Of a stretch of DNA of 15,890 bases, positions 14,644-15,890 are shown piece after piece. This DNA comes from Deltaproteobacteria bacterium (GTDB lineage Bacteria; Desulfobacterota; Desulfovibrionia; Desulfovibrionales; Desulfovibrionaceae). The stretch spans positions 1-15,890 of the forward strand of contig JAJBSY010000161.1 in NCBI GenBank assembly GCA_020861205.1, written 5' to 3'. Both the position numbers and the translations under genes were made by a program. Each line of letters starts with the position of its first letter. Within the stretch, counting starts at the first letter, position 1. The notes beneath the pieces were generated by a model, which saw nothing but the letters and a program-made list of their open reading frames with translations, did not search any database and was not told the DNA's origin.

Positions 14644-15750
14644 TTACCGGGTAATCGGGGCGTGGGGCGGGGCGGTCGAACCGCGCACGATCAATTCGTG
14701 CCGGAATTCAACCCTGGTGATGTTGCGTCCGGAGGAGGCGCCGCTGATCTTGGCGTACAGGATCTCGAAGGCGTTGCGGCCTTTGTCCTTGATGTAATGC
14801 TCGACGGTCGTCAGCGAGACCCCGGCGAACCGCGAGGGGAAGACGTTGTCGAAGCCGCAGACGCTGTAATCGCCCGGCACGGAGAGGCCGGCATCCCGCA
14901 CGGCGTCGATGACGCCGTAGGCGACCATGTCGTTGACGGCGACGAACGCGGTGATGGCGGTTTCCGGGAAGCACCTCCGGGCCAGCTCGTAGCCGACGGC
15001 GTGCTCGATCGCCATGTTGTGCAGTTCCGTCCCCGGGTCGATATCCCGGCTTTTTACCAGGACGCTCCCGTCCGGACGGAGCGTCGCGAAGGTATCCTGC
15101 AACCCCTGGAGCCGTTGGGAGCGAATGGTGTTGCTCCGGTCGAGGGTTGTGGAGATATACGCGATATGCCTGTGGCCCAGCTCGTGCATGTGCCGCGCGA
15201 TAAGGCTGCCTGCGTCGTAGTTGTTCAGCTCCACGGTATCCACGTCCAGCGCGACGCTGCGGTCGCCGATGACCACGACCGGAATTTTACGGTTGAGGCG
15301 CGGGATGATCTCGTCGGGATGGGCCAGAAGGGTGAAGATGATGCCCGTAAACCGAGCGTGTTCCGCGAGACGCAGCGCGGCGAGCTCGTCCTCCAGGCTT
15401 CTGTAGGTTGTGACGACGCAGGTGCCGCACCCGTTTTCGTCCGCCGCCTGCTGAATGGCCTGAATCAGGGTCGCGTAATACGGGTTGGTCACGTTGGGCG
15501 CGGCGATCAGGATGGTCCGCCGGTCCGGTTCGGGGGAAGACAGGCGGCGGTTCGCCACGGTTTTGTACCGGAGCGCTTCGGCCGCCGCGAGCACGGCGGC
15601 GACGGTCTCCTCGGCGAACGACACCCCTTCGCGGCCGCTGAGAATCATGGAGACGGTCGCCGGGGACACGCCCGCCACCCGGGCGACGTCGGCCAGCGTC
15701 ACCCTTTTCCCGGGCGCGGGGGGAGGCGTTTTTTTTCCGGAAACATCCAC
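14644..15750 (-). CDS. LacI/GalR-family transcriptional repressor
   Basis: The 368-residue regulator has an N-terminal helix-turn-helix (VTLADVARVAGVSPATVSMILSG, 17-39). A hinge region (about 55-70, ALRYKTVANRRL) and a sugar-binding periplasmic-protein-like domain follow, starting RRTILIAAPNVTNPYYATLIQAI. Family blocks GHRHIAYIST, FVAVNDMVAYGVIDAVRDAGLSVPGDYSVCGFDN and SLTTVEHYIKDKG are clear. The start is GTG at 15750, with CAGGA at 15759-15763 on the - strand; the nearby ATG at 15746 is out of frame. About 15 residues precede the HTH, slightly more than usual. It converges with the amidohydrolase and faces an AT-rich region, so its target is probably a divergent operon beyond 15890, though control of the catabolic cluster is possible. 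The effector is unknown. Confidence 0.9.
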   Translation of the reverse strand: MDVSGKKTPPPAPGKRVTLADVARVAGVSPATVSMILSGREGVSFAEETVAAVLAAAEALRYKTVANRRLSSPEPDRRTILIAAPNVTNPYYATLIQAIQQAADENGCGTCVVTTYRSLEDELAALRLAEHARFTGIIFTLLAHPDEIIPRLNRKIPVVVIGDRSVALDVDTVELNNYDAGSLIARHMHELGHRHIAYISTTLDRSNTIRSQRLQGLQDTFATLRPDGSVLVKSRDIDPGTELHNMAIEHAVGYELARRCFPETAITAFVAVNDMVAYGVIDAVRDAGLSVPGDYSVCGFDNVFPSRFAGVSLTTVEHYIKDKGRNAFEILYAKISGASSGRNITRVEFRHELIVRGSTAPPHAPITR

Positions 15751-15783
15751 GGCGTCGGTCCTGATTTCGCGTTACAGCACTAT

Positions 15784-15796
15784 GCGCCGAAGGCGC
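15784..15796 (-). promoter_or_regulatory. Small leader hairpin upstream of the LacI-type gene
   Basis: GCGCC (15784-15788) pairs with GGCGC (15792-15796) around GAA, 34 bp before the GTG start of the repressor gene. It would lie in its 5' leader if transcription begins in the AT-rich stretch beyond. The role is unclear. Confidence 0.3.
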
Positions 15797-15799
15797 TAG

Positions 15800-15890
15800 C
15801 GGAAGATTCTCATTAAAATATTTACGAGTCAACGAAGAAATAAATCAAATTTTTAATAAAATTTAATTGACCGGGAAAACGTTGCCATGC
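15800..15890. promoter_or_regulatory. AT-rich promoter region with LacI-like operator at the window edge
   Basis: An abrupt AT-rich tract (about 15810-15870) contrasts with the GC-rich surroundings. On the + strand, TTGACC at 15867-15872 resembles a -35 box, directly followed by GGGAAAACGTTGCC (15873-15886). The ACGTT centre with a central CG step and partly mirrored arms is like LacI/PurR-type operators. On the - strand, TTGACT in the same tract could be the repressor's own -35, but no good -10 was found at proper spacing. A divergently transcribed target gene to the right is inferred. Confidence 0.45.

Noticed and set aside
14587..15816. Plus-strand open frame of 409 codons across the repressor gene
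   Set aside because: It mirrors the LacI-family gene on the other strand, and its translation has no recognisable motif.
1..15890. CRISPR array, rRNA or classical insertion sequence
   Set aside because: No regularly spaced identical repeats, rRNA-like segments, DDE transposase or terminal inverted repeats were seen.

Overview
This is a GC-rich window that reads as a single bacterial chromosome segment. The gene types suggest an anaerobic respirer, most plausibly a Desulfovibrionaceae-like sulfate or sulfite reducer: a LivKHMGF-type ABC importer sits beside a flavin oxidase, a small iron-sulfur protein, an electron-transfer flavoprotein (ETF) and polyol-type enzymes. The taxonomic placement is inference from gene content and base composition; no rRNA or tRNA gene is visible.

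Region 1 (1-10856, all on the + strand) is a long catabolic cluster. It begins inside a periplasmic binding protein gene. Two LivH/LivM-type permeases and the ATPase genes livG and livF follow, tightly packed. livF carries an in-frame TAA at codon 19, and LivG has a degraded ABC signature and an altered Walker B, so the importer may be decaying or unusual. Next come an FAD-linked oxidase of the alkyl-DHAP-synthase/GlcD type (4370-5830), a 96-residue iron-sulfur protein (5954-6244) and an FGGY sugar/polyol kinase (6250-7782). A perfect 17-bp hairpin then separates a GldA-like polyol dehydrogenase (7941-9020) and EtfB/EtfA (9022-10856). I infer uptake of a small polyol-, sugar- or hydroxyacid-like compound, its oxidation and phosphorylation, and transfer of flavin electrons through the iron-sulfur protein and ETF to the respiratory chain. 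The substrate cannot be read from the sequence.

Region 2 (10857-12613) holds one tyrosine recombinase gene. Non-coding flanks on both sides contain an imperfect 23-bp direct repeat (19/23 identical) and further copies of a short AGTATC-centred motif. The recombinase keeps the nucleophilic Tyr but has Asn at the first catalytic Arg and Ala at the HxxR His. It looks like a minimal, possibly dead, one-gene integrated element.

Region 3 (12614-15890) contains an amidohydrolase-3/YtcJ-type metal hydrolase (+), a gap of about 395 bp with no recognisable gene, and a convergent LacI-family repressor (-). The repressor is preceded by an AT-rich intergenic stretch with a LacI-like operator half-palindrome at the window edge. 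This suggests it controls a divergent gene beyond the window.
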